64,000 nucleotides of DNA from Planctomycetota bacterium (GCA_947444055.1 CANEYR010000003.1:1-64000); one strand, 5' to 3'. Numbered from the stretch's first letter, positions 1 through 9,152 are shown. Notes: generated by a model from the letters alone, not told the origin. Numbers and translations: made by a program.

Positions 1-20
1 CACCGACCCGTTCCGAGCCA

Positions 21-1940
21 ATGCCAGAAGTCCCTTCGATCGTTGTCGTTCCCCTACTCGCCGCCGTCATCTTCTTCGCGGGCGCGGTGCCGGCTCAGAA
101 GATGCCGAAGGTCGACGTCGTCGACGTGCCGGCGATCACCGACGGCCTGTGCGTCAGCAACGTGTTCCAGAGCAACATGGTCGTGCAGCGCGACAAGCCG
201 ATCGCGGTGTGGGGCTGGACCGCACCGGGCGAGGACGTCGCGGTGGCGTTCGGCAGCGACCGACAAGCGACGCGCGCCGAAGCCGACCGCTCGTGGCGCG
301 TCACGTTCGCCGCCCAGCCAGCGAACAGTGCGCCGCAGCAGATGGTCGTGCAGGGCAAGGACACCCGGCTGGTCCTCGACAACGTGCTCGTCGGCGACGT
401 CTGGGTGCTCGGCGGGCAGAGCAACATGGAGTTCGAACTCGCGAAGGTCGAGAACGGCCCGCTCGAGATCGTCTCCGCGAACTTCCCCCGTATCCGCATC
501 CTGACCGTGCCGTACGCGGTCGGCCCGGCTCCGCAGCGCAGCTTCCCGCGGCTGCACGAATGGAGCGACTGGTTCGGCCAGCACTTCCGCAAGGGCGACT
601 GGGACGAGTGCACGCCGGCCATCGCGCGCGAGCTGTCAGCGATCGGCTACGCGTTCGCGCGCCGCGTGCACATGGCGAGCCAGGTGCCGATCGGCGTCAT
701 CGACGCGTCGCGCGGCGGCACCTCCGTCGAGACGTGGACGCCGCTCGCGCGGCTGCGCGCGCTGGACGAACCATACCTGCGCGAGAAGCTCGCCGACTGG
801 GACCGCCGCGTCGCCGAGTGGGATGCGAAGAAGGACCTGGAGCAGCGCATCGCGCAGAATCGCCGCTGGGTCGAGCAGCAGGTCGCCGCGGGCAAGCCCG
901 TGCCCGACGATCGCCAGCAGGACCCGAACGACCTTCGCCCGGGCCCGATCGCCGATGCCAACCATCCCGGCCATAGCTACGCGGGCATGATCGGACCGCT
1001 CGAAGGCCTCGCGGTGAAGGGCGTGCTCTGGCACCAGGGCTACAACAACGCGTTCGACGGCATGCCAGGCGTGCGGCTGTACCGCGCGGTGCTGCCCGAG
1101 ATGATCCGCGCGTGGCGGGCGGCGTTCGGCGACCCGCAGCTGCCGTTCGGCATCCTGTCGCAGTGCACCGAGGGCACGCCGCAGACGCGAGACGACTACT
1201 GCGAGAAGATGCTCGACACCGGCATCTACATCCGCGAGGCGCACTGGCTCACGTTCCTCGACCTGCTGCGCAGCGGCGACACCAACATCGGCTTCGCGAG
1301 CACCTTCGACCTGCGCCGGCGGTGGTACCACCCGCAGGTCAAGATCCCCGCCGGCGAACGCATCGCGCGCTGGGCACTCGCGACGTCGTACGGTTTGCAC
1401 GGCGAGCTCGACTGGAAGCCGCCGCTGCTCGTCGGCATGGCGGTGCGCGACGGCGCGCTCGTGCTGCAGCTCGACACGCCGGTCAGCGACCCCGAGGACG
1501 GCGCGATGCAAGGCTTCGCGATCGCCGGCGACGACCGCCGCTTCCAGGTGGCCGACGTCAGCTACCTCGAGGTCGGCAAGGACGATCGCGGCCAGCCGCG
1601 TTTCGACCAGAAGCAGCTCGTGCTGAAGAGCCCGCTGGTGTCGGCCCCGCAGCACTTCCGCTACGCGTGGGGCCGCAGCCCGCTCGGCAATGTGCAGGCG
1701 ACGGGCAACAAGGACCTGCCGTTGCCGGCGCAACGCAGCGACGACTGGGACATGGGCGAGGTCCCGCTCGGCGTGCTCGGTGAGGACTGGAACGGCAAGG
1801 GCGCACTGACGGGCGCGCAGAGGAACCGCGTGCTCCAGGCGCTGCGGCAGGAAGACGTGCGGCGACGCGTTGCGGAGGCCGAAGCGGTGCTGCGCGAGCA
1901 CGGGGGCCGCGGCGAGGCGCAGCAACCAGGCAAGAAGTGA
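21..1940 (+). CDS. Secreted sialate O-acetylesterase-type SGNH hydrolase
   Basis: This is a 639-residue exported esterase of the SASA/DUF303 type, which removes acetyl groups from sugars such as sialic acid or plant/algal glycans. A signal peptide covers about residues 1-25 and ends GAVPA before Gln26. The nucleophile motif GGQSNMEF places the catalytic serine at about 134. The second block, WHQGYNNA, is at about 337-344, and a C-terminal WYHPQVKIPAGERIARW segment near 440 carries the likely catalytic histidine. A charged helical insert (about 255-305) separates the first two blocks. It is the first gene in the window, so its upstream partners are not visible. The natural substrate cannot be told from sequence. 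Confidence 0.85.
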   Translation: MPEVPSIVVVPLLAAVIFFAGAVPAQKMPKVDVVDVPAITDGLCVSNVFQSNMVVQRDKPIAVWGWTAPGEDVAVAFGSDRQATRAEADRSWRVTFAAQPANSAPQQMVVQGKDTRLVLDNVLVGDVWVLGGQSNMEFELAKVENGPLEIVSANFPRIRILTVPYAVGPAPQRSFPRLHEWSDWFGQHFRKGDWDECTPAIARELSAIGYAFARRVHMASQVPIGVIDASRGGTSVETWTPLARLRALDEPYLREKLADWDRRVAEWDAKKDLEQRIAQNRRWVEQQVAAGKPVPDDRQQDPNDLRPGPIADANHPGHSYAGMIGPLEGLAVKGVLWHQGYNNAFDGMPGVRLYRAVLPEMIRAWRAAFGDPQLPFGILSQCTEGTPQTRDDYCEKMLDTGIYIREAHWLTFLDLLRSGDTNIGFASTFDLRRRWYHPQVKIPAGERIARWALATSYGLHGELDWKPPLLVGMAVRDGALVLQLDTPVSDPEDGAMQGFAIAGDDRRFQVADVSYLEVGKDDRGQPRFDQKQLVLKSPLVSAPQHFRYAWGRSPLGNVQATGNKDLPLPAQRSDDWDMGEVPLGVLGEDWNGKGALTGAQRNRVLQALRQEDVRRRVAEAEAVLREHGGRGEAQQPGKK

Positions 1941-2046
1941 ATCGGCGGCGGCGATGCTCCGTGGCTGACCATGGGCCCTCTTCTGTGGCCGCGATGGGCG
2001 TCACCTCCCGTTACGGCAGCGCCACGATAGCGGGGGCGATGCACGC

Positions 2047-2556
2047 CTACTGGACGGTCACCTGCACGGCGTTGGAGAAGGTCCACAGGAACGGGTTGGT
2101 CGGCCAGTCCACGGCAAGCGTTTGCAGCACGATCTGCAGTCCTGATGGCAGAGCGGGCGGCAGCGCCATCACTTCGAGCCCCTGGCGGTTGGCGCACGGC
2201 CCTGCTGGCGGCGGGTAGCTGTAGGTGGTCGACCGCGACTGCGGCGACAACAGCATCACCGCCGCCGGCGGTTGCACGATCAGCGAACCACCCAGCCCGG
2301 CGATCGGCGTGCACTGGGTCGGCGGCAACGCTACCAGCAAGAACATCGACGTCCCGGTCATCGCCCCCATGCTCAGGTAGAGCGCGCTGCCCTGTGGTGC
2401 GGTCAAGGCGTCAGGGACACACGTCCACGGGCCGCAGAGCAGCCCGGCAATGCCATGTGGGGATTGGACCTGAAGGTTGACTGCCTGCGCGGGCAAGACG
2501 GCGGGGAACAACACTGCGGGGAAGAGAAGGCTCGCGGTCGCAAGGAGGGTCTTCAT
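2047..2556 (-). CDS. Small secreted protein of a planctomycete-type family
   Basis: This 169-residue protein starts at the ATG with MKTLLATASLL; a longer in-frame start seven codons upstream lies before the signal peptide and is less likely. The signal peptide ends VLPAQ. The mature part is rich in Leu, Pro, Ala and Ser, with three cysteines in the first half and a beta-rich pattern ending in SNAVQVTVQ. Short secreted proteins with this style of C-terminus (polar strand, NG/NA, hydrophobic strand, stop) are frequent in some planctomycete genomes. Function is unknown. It lies 14 nt behind the previous minus-strand gene and is probably co-transcribed with it. Confidence 0.6.
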   Translation of the reverse strand: MKTLLATASLLFPAVLFPAVLPAQAVNLQVQSPHGIAGLLCGPWTCVPDALTAPQGSALYLSMGAMTGTSMFLLVALPPTQCTPIAGLGGSLIVQPPAAVMLLSPQSRSTTYSYPPPAGPCANRQGLEVMALPPALPSGLQIVLQTLAVDWPTNPFLWTFSNAVQVTVQ

Positions 2557-2570
2557 GGCTGGTGCCGCTC

Positions 2571-2993
2571 TCAGCAAGACACATGCCAGGGATCAGGCGG
2601 CGCCGGGCTGGTCGCTTGCCGGCATGCCGGACCGGATCCCCCGGTGACGCGGATGGACTCGGCGGCCGTGTTGGCCTCCGTGCACAACTCGAGGAAGCCG
2701 CCGGCGGTGATGCCTTCCGCTACTGGGCTGGCGGCGTCAGCGGACACAGCCCAGACCGAGTAGATGGTCTCTTCGCGCAGCGTGACGCGGAACGAACCGC
2801 GGGCGTCCGTGTGGGCCACGACGCGGTGTTCGGTGCTCGCGTCACCGTGCCGCGCCAGCGGCCGATGCAGCAGCGTCACCAGAGCGGCGGCAACCGGCTT
2901 GCCCGCGTCATCGAGCACACGACCCGCGAGCGTCGTTTCGCCTTGGGGCAGAAGGCACAGAGCCAGCAATAGGCCGGTGAACATGCGGCCCAT
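2571..2993 (-). CDS. Secreted carboxypeptidase-regulatory-like domain protein
   Basis: This 140-residue protein starts MGRMFTGLLLALCLL (an alternative ATG lies three codons later). The frame stays open upstream through ribF, but that part is an antisense-frame shadow and the signal peptide fixes the start here. After the signal peptide (LCLLP before Gln) comes TTLAGRVLDDAGKPVAAALVTL, the opening strand of a carboxypeptidase regulatory-like (beta-sandwich) domain, and later a DARGSFRV motif. The protein ends soon after this one domain with a Cys-containing, Pro-rich tail, so it is either a small single-domain protein or a truncated relative of the larger planctomycete proteins. It sits between ribF (55 nt upstream) and the next secreted protein (14 nt downstream). 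Confidence 0.6.
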   Translation of the reverse strand: MGRMFTGLLLALCLLPQGETTLAGRVLDDAGKPVAAALVTLLHRPLARHGDASTEHRVVAHTDARGSFRVTLREETIYSVWAVSADAASPVAEGITAGGFLELCTEANTAAESIRVTGGSGPACRQATSPAPPDPWHVSC

Positions 2994-3048
2994 GCTACGT
3001 CGAATCAGCGTCTGCTCGTGGCGGCGCCTTGCCCCGATTGCTGCTCGC

Positions 3049-4008
3049 TCAGGCGCGCAGCGTCGCCCGTGCAGCGTGAACGTCCACGGCGATCTGCGCC
3101 TGCAGCTCGGTGACGGAGGCGAACTTCTGTTCGGGTCGCAGCAGGCGGAGGAAGGCGACTTCGAGTTCGCGCCCGTAGAGATCGCCGGTCCAGTCGAGCA
3201 AGTGCACTTCGAGCTTGGCCTCGGCACCGGCCGCCGCCGAAAACGTCGGGCGCACGCCGAGATTGGCCACCGCTGGCAGCACGACGCCATCGACGATCGC
3301 TTCGACGGCGTAGACGCCGAGCGGCGGCAGGGTGCCGGGCTGCACTTGCACGTTGGCGGTTGGAAAGCCCAGCGTGCGACCTCTGCCTTCCCCGCGCACG
3401 ACGGTGCCGATGACGCCGGGGAAGCGGCCGAGGTAACGATGGGCGAGCGGCAGATCGCCGTTGTGGATCGCGTTGCGGATCGCGGTCGACGACACCGGCT
3501 GGCCATCCACTTCGAACGGCGAACCTGTGCGCACCTCAAAGCCGAGTTCGCCGCCGAGTTCGCGGAAACGTTGCGGCGTGCCTTCGCGGTCCTTGCCCAG
3601 CGCGGAGTCGTAACCGAGCAGCAGGCCGCGGGTGCGCAAGGCGCCGATGAGAATGCGTTCGGCAAACATGCGCGCGTTCATGTTCTGCAAGCGCTCTTCG
3701 AACTGCAGCAGCACCACGCGCGAAACGCCGATGCGCCGCAGCAGCCGCAAACGATGTGGCACGCTGGTCAGCGGCGGTGGCGTCTGTCCATGCAGGACCT
3801 GATCGGGATGGTTGGCGAAGGTGACCACCGTCGGCATGCCTTGCAGCCCCGACGACAGCTCGAGCAATTGGTGCAACAGGCGTTGGTGGCCGAGATGAAC
3901 GCCATCGAAGACGCCGACCGCGACCACGGAATGGCTCGGCGGGGTATCCCCGTAGATGCCGACGAGGTTTACGCCCAGGAGGTTGTCGAGGCCTTCGATC
4001 AGCCGCAT
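3049..4008 (-). CDS. ribF: Bifunctional riboflavin kinase / FAD synthetase RibF
   Basis: This enzyme phosphorylates riboflavin to FMN and then adenylates FMN to FAD in the cytoplasm. The N-terminal FAD synthetase half shows the nucleotidyltransferase motif GVFDGVHLGH at 32-41. The C-terminal riboflavin kinase half shows VRGEGRGRTLGFPTANV, whose G-PTAN element binds the substrate. Length (319 residues) is normal. It follows peptide deformylase by 53 nt on the same strand, so the two housekeeping genes probably share a transcript. Nothing looks unusual. Confidence 0.92.
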   Translation of the reverse strand: MRLIEGLDNLLGVNLVGIYGDTPPSHSVVAVGVFDGVHLGHQRLLHQLLELSSGLQGMPTVVTFANHPDQVLHGQTPPPLTSVPHRLRLLRRIGVSRVVLLQFEERLQNMNARMFAERILIGALRTRGLLLGYDSALGKDREGTPQRFRELGGELGFEVRTGSPFEVDGQPVSSTAIRNAIHNGDLPLAHRYLGRFPGVIGTVVRGEGRGRTLGFPTANVQVQPGTLPPLGVYAVEAIVDGVVLPAVANLGVRPTFSAAAGAEAKLEVHLLDWTGDLYGRELEVAFLRLLRPEQKFASVTELQAQIAVDVHAARATLRA

Positions 4009-4061
4009 GCCTGGCTACCGTAGGGCAATGGCCCGGGAACGGCGGTGACGAAGCACCGCGT

Positions 4062-4574
4062 TCACACCCGCGGGCGGTAGTCGGCTTCGAGTTCGAGCAG
4101 CTTGGGCTTCACTCGCAGCTTGTCGCTCGCGGTCAGGCGATCGACGAAGAACACCCCGTCCAGGTGGTCCATTTCATGCTGGATGATGCGCGCGAGCCAG
4201 CCGTCCGCGGCCAGCGTCTGCTCCTTGCCGTCGAGATCTTGGAAGGTGATGGTGATGTCGATCCAGCGTTCGACATCAGCTTGGATGCCGGGGAACGACA
4301 GGCAGCCTTCCTCGTCGAACTCGCGCCCCTTCTTGCGCGTCAACTTGGGGTTGCACAGCACCAGTTCGCCGGTGCGGTCCTTGCGGTCGCCGACCGGGTT
4401 GAGCACCAGCAGCTTCCATTCGATGCCAACTTGCGGTGCGGCGAGGCCAACGCCCCCCTCTTCGTACATGGCCTCCATCATGGCGTCGGCTAGTTGGCGC
4501 AGGTCGCCGTCGAACTTGGTGATGGCCTTGCCGCCGCGGCGGAGGACTGGATCTGGGTAGACGAGAACGTCCAT
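4062..4574 (-). CDS. def: Peptide deformylase
   Basis: This enzyme removes the formyl group from the N-terminal methionine of new proteins. All three family motifs are present: GVGLAAPQVG (41-50), EEGCLSFP with metal ligand Cys91, and QHEMDHLDG with His133, catalytic Glu134 and His137. Length (170 residues) is typical. It is the first gene of a minus-strand run leading into ribF and is divergent from the TPR gene across a 156-nt gap. The type II methionine aminopeptidase at 45048-45950 would act on its products. Confidence 0.95.
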   Translation of the reverse strand: MDVLVYPDPVLRRGGKAITKFDGDLRQLADAMMEAMYEEGGVGLAAPQVGIEWKLLVLNPVGDRKDRTGELVLCNPKLTRKKGREFDEEGCLSFPGIQADVERWIDITITFQDLDGKEQTLAADGWLARIIQHEMDHLDGVFFVDRLTASDKLRVKPKLLELEADYRPRV

Positions 4575-4730
4575 GCGGGGGGAGAGGGCGGTGACGAGCG
4601 CTCGCCGGGATGGCGACGGCGATCGTCAGGGGCAAGATGGGCCGTTGCGGCGCCAGTTAGGGGGCGGTAGATTCTTCGCCCCTTTCGCCGACGTCAAGCA
4701 CCTCGGTGCTCGGTAGCCGTTCAGAACCCC

Positions 4731-6062
4731 ATGGATCTCAGCAAGTACCTAGAACAAGCCGCGGATGCAGCCAAACGGCGCAACTTCGCGATGGCCGTGA
4801 AAATCTACGGTCAGGTGCTGCAGATTCAGCCGGACTTTGGCGAAGCCCGCGCTGGCTTGCGCAAGGTGCTGTTCACGAAGGTCGGCCAGAAGCCGGTCTC
4901 CAAGGTCGGGGCGATGGTGCTCGGCGGCCTGCATTTGCTGACTGGCAACCTGTGTCGGTTGTTTGGGCAGCATGCGGCTGCGGCGCGCGCGTTCGAGCGG
5001 TACCTGGCGCACGATCCGCTGGCCGAGGGCGCCAACCTCAAGCTCGGCACGGCGCTGCAGCGCGCCGGCCTCAAGCGTTCGGCGTTGGCGGTGTATGCCG
5101 CGTATGCGGAGCACCAACCGCGTTGCCTCGCCGCCTGCCGCAGTGCTGGCGCCTTGTTTCAAGAGCAGAGCAAGTTCCAAGAAGCGCTGGCGATGTACGA
5201 AGCGGCTTTGAAGGTCGACCCGCGCGACCAGGAATCGCTGAAGGCGCGCAAAGACCTGGCGGCCGAAGGGGCGCTGCGCAGCACTGGCATCGAGAAAGCC
5301 GGCAGCTCGCGCGACCTGATCAAAGACAAGGAACAGCAGCGGCAGTTGGAGCGGCAGGACCGTCTGCAGCTGTCGGCTGCCGAGGTCGAAGAAGAGCTGA
5401 CGCAGGTCGAGGCGAAGTTGCAGGAGACGCCGAACGATCAAAAGCTGCTGCGCCGCGGCGCGCGCTTGCGGGAGATGGCGAAGGACCTCGCCGGGGCGTT
5501 GGACCTGATGGAGCAACTGCAGCGGCTCGTGCCCAACGACGGCGAAGTGCAGGAGTTGGTCGGCGACCTGCGTCTGCGCCTGCAAGAGCAGATGGTGGCG
5601 AAGGCCGAGAAGAGCGGCGACACCGCCGCCGCGGCGCGGGCCAAGGCGACGTTGCAGCAGATGCGCGTTGGCGAAGCCAGGCGTCGGGTCGAGCGCAACC
5701 CCGCCGATCTTGGCGCGCGCTTCGACCTCGGTCTTGGCCTGTTGGCCGCTGGCGACGTCGATGCGGCGATCGCCGAGTTGCAGCAAGCGGTCAAGGATCC
5801 ACGCAAGAAGAACGACGCCCTGTTTGCCATGGGCCGTGCCTTCCAACAAAAGAACCTGCCGGACTTGGCGCTCGGCCAGTTCGACAAGGCCATGCAGGCC
5901 GCCGGCAGTGGCATGCTGGCGAAGGAAGCCCTCTACGAGATGGGCACCATCAGCCTCGCCATCGGCAAGCGCGACGACGCCTTGCGCCACTTCACCCGCA
6001 TTCTCGAGCAAGACATCGGTTTCCGCGATGTCGCCAAGAAGGTAGAGCAGCTGAAGGCGTGA
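4731..6062 (+). CDS. Tetratricopeptide-repeat protein
   Basis: This soluble 443-residue protein is built largely of TPR-like helical pairs. Repeats are visible at about 1-55, 80-160 and 300-440. A charged coiled-coil segment lies at about 195-240, including RQLERQDRLQLSAAEVEEEL. There is no signal peptide or membrane segment, so it probably acts as a cytoplasmic scaffold. The start codon ATG-GAT-CTC follows a divergent intergenic region shared with peptide deformylase. rpsT lies 82 nt downstream on the same strand. No catalytic domain was recognised; the partner is unknown. Confidence 0.75.
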   Translation: MDLSKYLEQAADAAKRRNFAMAVKIYGQVLQIQPDFGEARAGLRKVLFTKVGQKPVSKVGAMVLGGLHLLTGNLCRLFGQHAAAARAFERYLAHDPLAEGANLKLGTALQRAGLKRSALAVYAAYAEHQPRCLAACRSAGALFQEQSKFQEALAMYEAALKVDPRDQESLKARKDLAAEGALRSTGIEKAGSSRDLIKDKEQQRQLERQDRLQLSAAEVEEELTQVEAKLQETPNDQKLLRRGARLREMAKDLAGALDLMEQLQRLVPNDGEVQELVGDLRLRLQEQMVAKAEKSGDTAAAARAKATLQQMRVGEARRRVERNPADLGARFDLGLGLLAAGDVDAAIAELQQAVKDPRKKNDALFAMGRAFQQKNLPDLALGQFDKAMQAAGSGMLAKEALYEMGTISLAIGKRDDALRHFTRILEQDIGFRDVAKKVEQLKA

Positions 6063-6144
6063 TGGCCTTCGTCTCTACAGCACTCGTTTCGAACGAACCT
6101 CGACTTCCTCCCGAACACTTACCGTTACCAACAAGAACGCAGCG

Positions 6145-6408
6145 ATGGCTCACAGCAAGCAAGCACTGAAGCGCGCCCGACAGAGCGAGAAGTCCCGCAT
6201 CGCCAACAAGGCGAAGTCCACCCGCATGAAGGGGGCCGTGAAGAGCCTGATGGCTCTGGTCACCGCGGGCGACAAGGCCAAGGCCACGGCGATGCTGCCG
6301 AAGGTCGTCAAGGCCATCGACAAGGCGGCGCAAGTCAACGTCATCCACAAGAACAACGCCTCGCGGCACAAGGGTCAGATCACGCGCGCGGTCGCCGCGA
6401 TGAAGTGA
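6145..6408 (+). CDS. rpsT: 30S ribosomal protein S20
   Basis: This 87-residue, lysine-rich helical protein binds 16S rRNA. It begins MAHSKQALKRARQSEKSRIA, which closely fits S20, and contains the NNASRHKGQITR C-terminal element. A GC-rich hairpin sits just after the stop codon. It is followed by a convergent flagellin gene. No Shine-Dalgarno sequence is evident before the start. Confidence 0.95.
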   Translation: MAHSKQALKRARQSEKSRIANKAKSTRMKGAVKSLMALVTAGDKAKATAMLPKVVKAIDKAAQVNVIHKNNASRHKGQITRAVAAMK

Positions 6409-6416
6409 TTGGCGTC

Positions 6417-6434
6417 GGCGACCTCGCGGTCGCC
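6417..6434 (+). terminator. Probable terminator hairpin after rpsT
   Basis: The sequence GGCGACC, loop TCGC, GGTCGCC forms a perfect 7-bp GC-rich stem nine bases past the rpsT stop. It is followed by aagttcttgctctc, which is only mildly T-rich, so it may be an imperfect intrinsic terminator or work with Rho. It lies between two convergent genes, which fits a termination role. Confidence 0.5.
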
Positions 6435-6493
6435 AAGTTCTTGCTCTCACGCCGACGGCCCTTTGCCGAGCCGCGTCGTTGCACGCACTCAGA

Positions 6494-7324
6494 TCAGCCT
6501 TGCAGCAACTGCAGGGCGGCCTGTGGCTGGGTGTTCGCCTGGGCCAAGATCGAGATGGCGGCTTGTTGCAGGATCGTGTTGCGCGTCAAGGCCGAGGTCT
6601 CGACAGCGACGTCGACGTCGCGGATGCGCGATTCGGCGGCGCTCAAGTTCTCGGCCTGGATCTGCAAGTTGGCGATCGTCGTCGTCAGGCGATTCTGCGC
6701 GGCACCAAACTGACCACGCACGCGGCTGACGGCGTTGATCGCCGTGTCCAGGCGACTTATGGCGAGGGTTGGGTTGCCAGCCGAGCCAATGTCCAGCGTC
6801 GATAGCCCCAGCGTCGACGCCAGGGTGTTGGACGTGCTGAGCTGGATGGTGTCGATGCCGTTCGTCGTTCCCGTTCCGACTTGGAACGTGATCGTCGAGC
6901 CGGTGCCATCCAACAAGCGCACGCCATTGAACGTGGTCGACTGCGCGATGCGGTCGATCTCGTTGATCAGGTCTTCAAACTCCTGATCGAGCGTGGTTCG
7001 GTCAGCCTGGCTGACCGTGCCGTTGCTGGCTTGGATCGACAGCTCGCGCATGCGGATCAGAATCGAGCTGACTTCGTTGAGGGCACCTTCCCCCGTCTGC
7101 GTCAGCGAGATGCCGTCCTGCGCGTTCCGGATCGCCTGGCCGGTCGATCGGATCTGTGCGCGGAATCGTTCAGAGATCGCGAGTCCAGCGGCGTCGTCCG
7201 ATGCCGTCGAAATGCGAAGGCCCGTTGACAGCCGTCGGTAGTTCGCCTGTAGGCGGTCCGTCGTCTGCGACAGCGAGCGCTGCGCGTTCAGGGATGCGAT
7301 GTTCGAGTTGACCCGAAGGCCCAT
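6494..7324 (-). CDS. fliC: Flagellin
   Basis: This 276-residue flagellin consists almost only of the conserved D0/D1 helices. The N-terminus GLRVNSNIASLNAQRSL and the SGLRISTASDDAAGLAI block are classic, and the C-terminus carries the matching coiled-coil half ending AQANTQPQAALQLLQG. The variable D2/D3 part is reduced to about 60 residues, so the filament would be thin and simple. A strong Shine-Dalgarno site precedes the ATG. No other flagellar gene is present in the window, so it is an orphan flagellin locus here. It is convergent with rpsT. Confidence 0.93.
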   Translation of the reverse strand: MGLRVNSNIASLNAQRSLSQTTDRLQANYRRLSTGLRISTASDDAAGLAISERFRAQIRSTGQAIRNAQDGISLTQTGEGALNEVSSILIRMRELSIQASNGTVSQADRTTLDQEFEDLINEIDRIAQSTTFNGVRLLDGTGSTITFQVGTGTTNGIDTIQLSTSNTLASTLGLSTLDIGSAGNPTLAISRLDTAINAVSRVRGQFGAAQNRLTTTIANLQIQAENLSAAESRIRDVDVAVETSALTRNTILQQAAISILAQANTQPQAALQLLQG

Positions 7325-7328
7325 CTTT

Positions 7329-7335
7329 CCTCCTC
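7329..7335 (-). promoter_or_regulatory. Strong ribosome binding site of flagellin
   Basis: On the minus strand GAGGAGG lies a few bases upstream of the flagellin ATG. Most genes in this window lack such a clear site, so it marks a highly translated gene and fixes the start. Confidence 0.7.
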
Positions 7336-7567
7336 AATACCTTTGCCGTGTGTCGAGCCGAAGCCCGACACCTTGCTGGCGAATGCATCGGTCGTTGCTT
7401 GAGTCCTACTTCAGGAAATCTCGTAAATGGACACCGGGGAAACCCTCGCCCCATGCCATCGACCGCTCCCGACAAGCCGTAGGCGCGCGTCCCAATCGGC
7501 TGCCACGCGAGTGTCGAATGGAGCCTCGGCCGCGGCCTCGAAATGAGATCCTCGACGACCCGCAACC

Positions 7568-9082
7568 TCAGCGAACAAGCCTGGTGTAGCGGTAGTAGGC
7601 CTCGAGGGTCAGCGTCAGAATCGCGGTGCTGTAGACGCGCCCCCCGTCATCACCCCAAGCGCAGGCCGGATCCCACGAGCCGTAGAGGTTCTTCTTGGCC
7701 TTGTCGTGGTGCTGGGTTTTCACGACCGCGGACTCCAGTTTGCTCTGCCAAGTCTTCCAGTGCGAGCCGCCCATCTGGAACAACGCGTAGGTCCCGTAGT
7801 ACCAGTAGTAGTGGTCGATCGTGCCGGCTTGCTCGTCCCACACTGGCAGCTTGCTCAGCAGCAGATCCGCTGCCGCGATCATGACCGGCCGTTCCTTCTC
7901 GCTCTGCGACATGAAGTAGCGGCAGAACAGACCGACGGCGGTCATCGCCGCACCCTTGTCCGGCGGGAAGCGCGTGGAGTGGTCGTCGCGTTTGCGCGAG
8001 CTGGCTTCGCCGCGCTTGGTGTAACCGTGTTGGCCGCTCGCGTCCGAAACCTGGTCAAGCCAAGCGGCGCAGGCCGGCAGCGCTTCCCGGTTGATGGTGA
8101 GGCCGAAGGACTCGCCGGACACGTAGGCCATGATGCACCAGCCGGTCACCGACGTGTCATTGTCGGTTTCCTGTGGCCGGTAGCGCCACACCGCGCGTGG
8201 GTTGCGCTGCGACTCAAGGTAGTCGAGACCCTTCTGTGCGGTCTCGCGCAGCAACTGCGAGTTGGACAGCCCGAACGCTTCGCACATGGCATATGCCGCG
8301 ATCGCGTGGTCGTAGATGTAGTCGGGCGAGGAGTTGCTGCCGAACAGGCCACTCTCCTGTTGTTGGCTGCGCAGCCACAGCACGCCCTTCTTGATGGTGT
8401 CCTTGTAGGGCCCGCTGCGCATCGTGCTGCCATCGCCGAGGAACGCGAGCAGGGCTAGGCCGGTGACGCCGATGTCGTGCACGGCGTTGCCCGCACCAGT
8501 GCAGCCCTCGCTCGACTCGTCGTCGTGCCGCATGAACTGATCACAGTCCCACCGGCCGTCTTCGTCCTGGTGGTTCTTCAGCCATTGCAGGCCGGCATCG
8601 ATCGCGTCGGTGTGGGACTTGCTACCAGCCTTCTTGGCACCACCTTCCGAACGGCCGTCATAACGACCGCCAAGATTGGCGGCGCCCGCGGTGCGCGCGA
8701 TGCCGACGGTGGTCTGCCAGTGTTCGCTGGGGAACGTCGACTCCGTGCTGGTGGCGTCCTCCCCAAGTGCGAACGTGGAGGCGGCGGCGAGTTCGTTCGG
8801 GGTCTGCTCCGAGGCGACACTGACGGTGATGCCTAGATCGTCGTGCACCTCTTCCAACTGCGGGTCAGGCAGTCGCATCGAGGGCATCGTCGCGGGCGGC
8901 GGGGTGGCCACGGGTTGCACGTCGACCTTGTGCAGCACTGGCTCAAGGTGTGGCCGCGGTGACAGCGTCAGCAGCATCATGCCCATGCCAGTGTGCACAG
9001 CGGCGGAGACGAGCAGCCAAGCGACGCCGCGCAGGCGGTCAGCCAGGACATTGGTTTGGGTTGGAGCGAGAGCGGCCATCAC
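7568..9082 (-). CDS. Membrane-anchored prenyltransferase/squalene-oxidase-repeat protein
   Basis: This 504-residue protein has an N-terminal membrane anchor (about 17-40, WLLVSAAVHTGMGMMLLTL) and a Pro/Val-rich linker like that of TonB-type proteins. A large periplasmic domain of alpha/alpha-barrel repeats follows from about 160 to the end. Repeat signatures include AIDAGLQWLKNHQDEDGRWD and GVLWLRSQQQESGLFG. The fold is that of terpene cyclases and prenyltransferase beta subunits. Proteins of this build are common in planctomycetes and their function is not established; the DXDD motif of true squalene-hopene cyclases was not seen. It is downstream of the SurA-like gene by 70 nt on the same strand. 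Confidence 0.75.
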   Translation of the reverse strand: MMAALAPTQTNVLADRLRGVAWLLVSAAVHTGMGMMLLTLSPRPHLEPVLHKVDVQPVATPPPATMPSMRLPDPQLEEVHDDLGITVSVASEQTPNELAAASTFALGEDATSTESTFPSEHWQTTVGIARTAGAANLGGRYDGRSEGGAKKAGSKSHTDAIDAGLQWLKNHQDEDGRWDCDQFMRHDDESSEGCTGAGNAVHDIGVTGLALLAFLGDGSTMRSGPYKDTIKKGVLWLRSQQQESGLFGSNSSPDYIYDHAIAAYAMCEAFGLSNSQLLRETAQKGLDYLESQRNPRAVWRYRPQETDNDTSVTGWCIMAYVSGESFGLTINREALPACAAWLDQVSDASGQHGYTKRGEASSRKRDDHSTRFPPDKGAAMTAVGLFCRYFMSQSEKERPVMIAAADLLLSKLPVWDEQAGTIDHYYWYYGTYALFQMGGSHWKTWQSKLESAVVKTQHHDKAKKNLYGSWDPACAWGDDGGRVYSTAILTLTLEAYYRYTRLVR

Positions 9083-9152
9083 GGTCTTTGCGGCGGCGCC
9101 GCCAGAACGGGTGCCACGGCGCGCCGGTTCACCTCGTGATGGCGCTCGGCAG

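Noticed and set aside
2994-3665. Long upstream extension of the carboxypeptidase-regulatory-like gene
   Set aside because: It overlaps ribF in antisense-frame shadow, shows Arg/Ser/Pro-rich noise and precedes a perfect signal peptide.
7337-7450. Possible sigma-28 promoter upstream of flagellin (ACCGATGC preceded by TGAAG)
   Set aside because: Spacing to the -35-like element is two bases too long and the -10 match is weak.
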